From NCBI GenBank assembly GCA_937920255.1, contig CALDSL010000290.1, positions 1-5,327 on the forward strand: a DNA stretch of 5,327 nucleotides. The letters are read 5' to 3'. This DNA is from an uncultured Anaerolineaceae bacterium (GTDB taxonomy: Bacteria; Chloroflexota; Anaerolineae; Anaerolineales; Anaerolineaceae). How positions within the stretch are numbered: the first letter of the stretch is position 1; each line of letters starts with the position of its first letter. The notes under the pieces are model-generated. The model was not told the origin of the DNA, made no database searches, and saw only the letters and a program-made list of their open reading frames with translations. The translations under genes and the position numbers were made by a program. Below are positions 5,269-5,327 of this stretch, piece by piece.

Positions 5269-5327
5269 ATCTTTGCGCGCCTGCACAAACGCCGCCACCG
5301 TGCGGCGAATATCCTCTTCCGTGGTGG
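5254..5327 (-). CDS. C-terminal fragment of a leftward gene, possibly a PLP-dependent aminotransferase (partial, runs off right edge)
   Basis: On the minus strand, one frame reads TTEEDIRRTVAAFVQARKD then AGAA and stops at a TGA (5256-5254). The other two frames give basic, Cys/Arg-rich sequence of the kind expected from non-coding GC-rich DNA. The visible 23 residues form an amphipathic helix with a T-E-E-D-I-x-R-T-V start. The same type of ending (HTEEDIxRTLxA) is common at the C-terminus of class III aminotransferases such as glutamate-1-semialdehyde aminomutase, and of related PLP enzymes. That family suggestion is weak because the catalytic part is outside the window. The gene converges on the plus-strand operon, with 48 bp between the two stop codons. 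Confidence 0.5.
   Translation of the reverse strand, partial: TTEEDIRRTVAAFVQARKDAGAA

Overview
The window looks like a piece of a moderately GC-rich bacterial chromosome, most likely from Chloroflexota (Anaerolineae-like). That assignment is an inference. It rests on a stand-alone MalT-type LuxR regulator, a squalene-cyclase-like N-terminus with a DPLPPLLE/YFARRDLL pattern, and a 70-residue protein with a DQAALYG...LRDMG pattern, all of which I associate with that phylum. There is no RNA gene, CRISPR array, transposase or phage gene, so this is ordinary chromosomal coding sequence.

Layout: the left edge (1-123) holds the first 41 codons of a minus-strand gene. It is separated by a 126-bp divergent promoter region from a large plus-strand gene (250-2844) for an 864-residue MalT-like ATP-dependent regulator. 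A 109-bp gap follows, with a perfect 7-4-7 inverted repeat abutting a good promoter. Behind it lies a three-gene co-directional cluster: a membrane-anchored, Lnt-like carbon-nitrogen hydrolase (2954-4480), a four-helix small membrane protein (4515-4895), and a 70-residue soluble protein (4993-5205). The last two are separated by two back-to-back inverted repeats. The cluster converges on the C-terminus of a minus-strand gene (stop at 5254-5256), with a GC-rich hairpin across the junction.

How the parts may work together (inference): the regulator has no receiver domain and should respond to a ligand sensed by its helical-repeat region together with ATP. The inverted repeat after its gene is centred about 42.5 bp upstream of the predicted transcription start of the next promoter, the classic place for a LuxR-family activator. 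This suggests that the regulator switches on the adjacent envelope-related cluster. The hydrolase resembles apolipoprotein N-acyltransferase but departs from it at active-site neighbours and in loop length. Its substrate is therefore open and is the most interesting question here.
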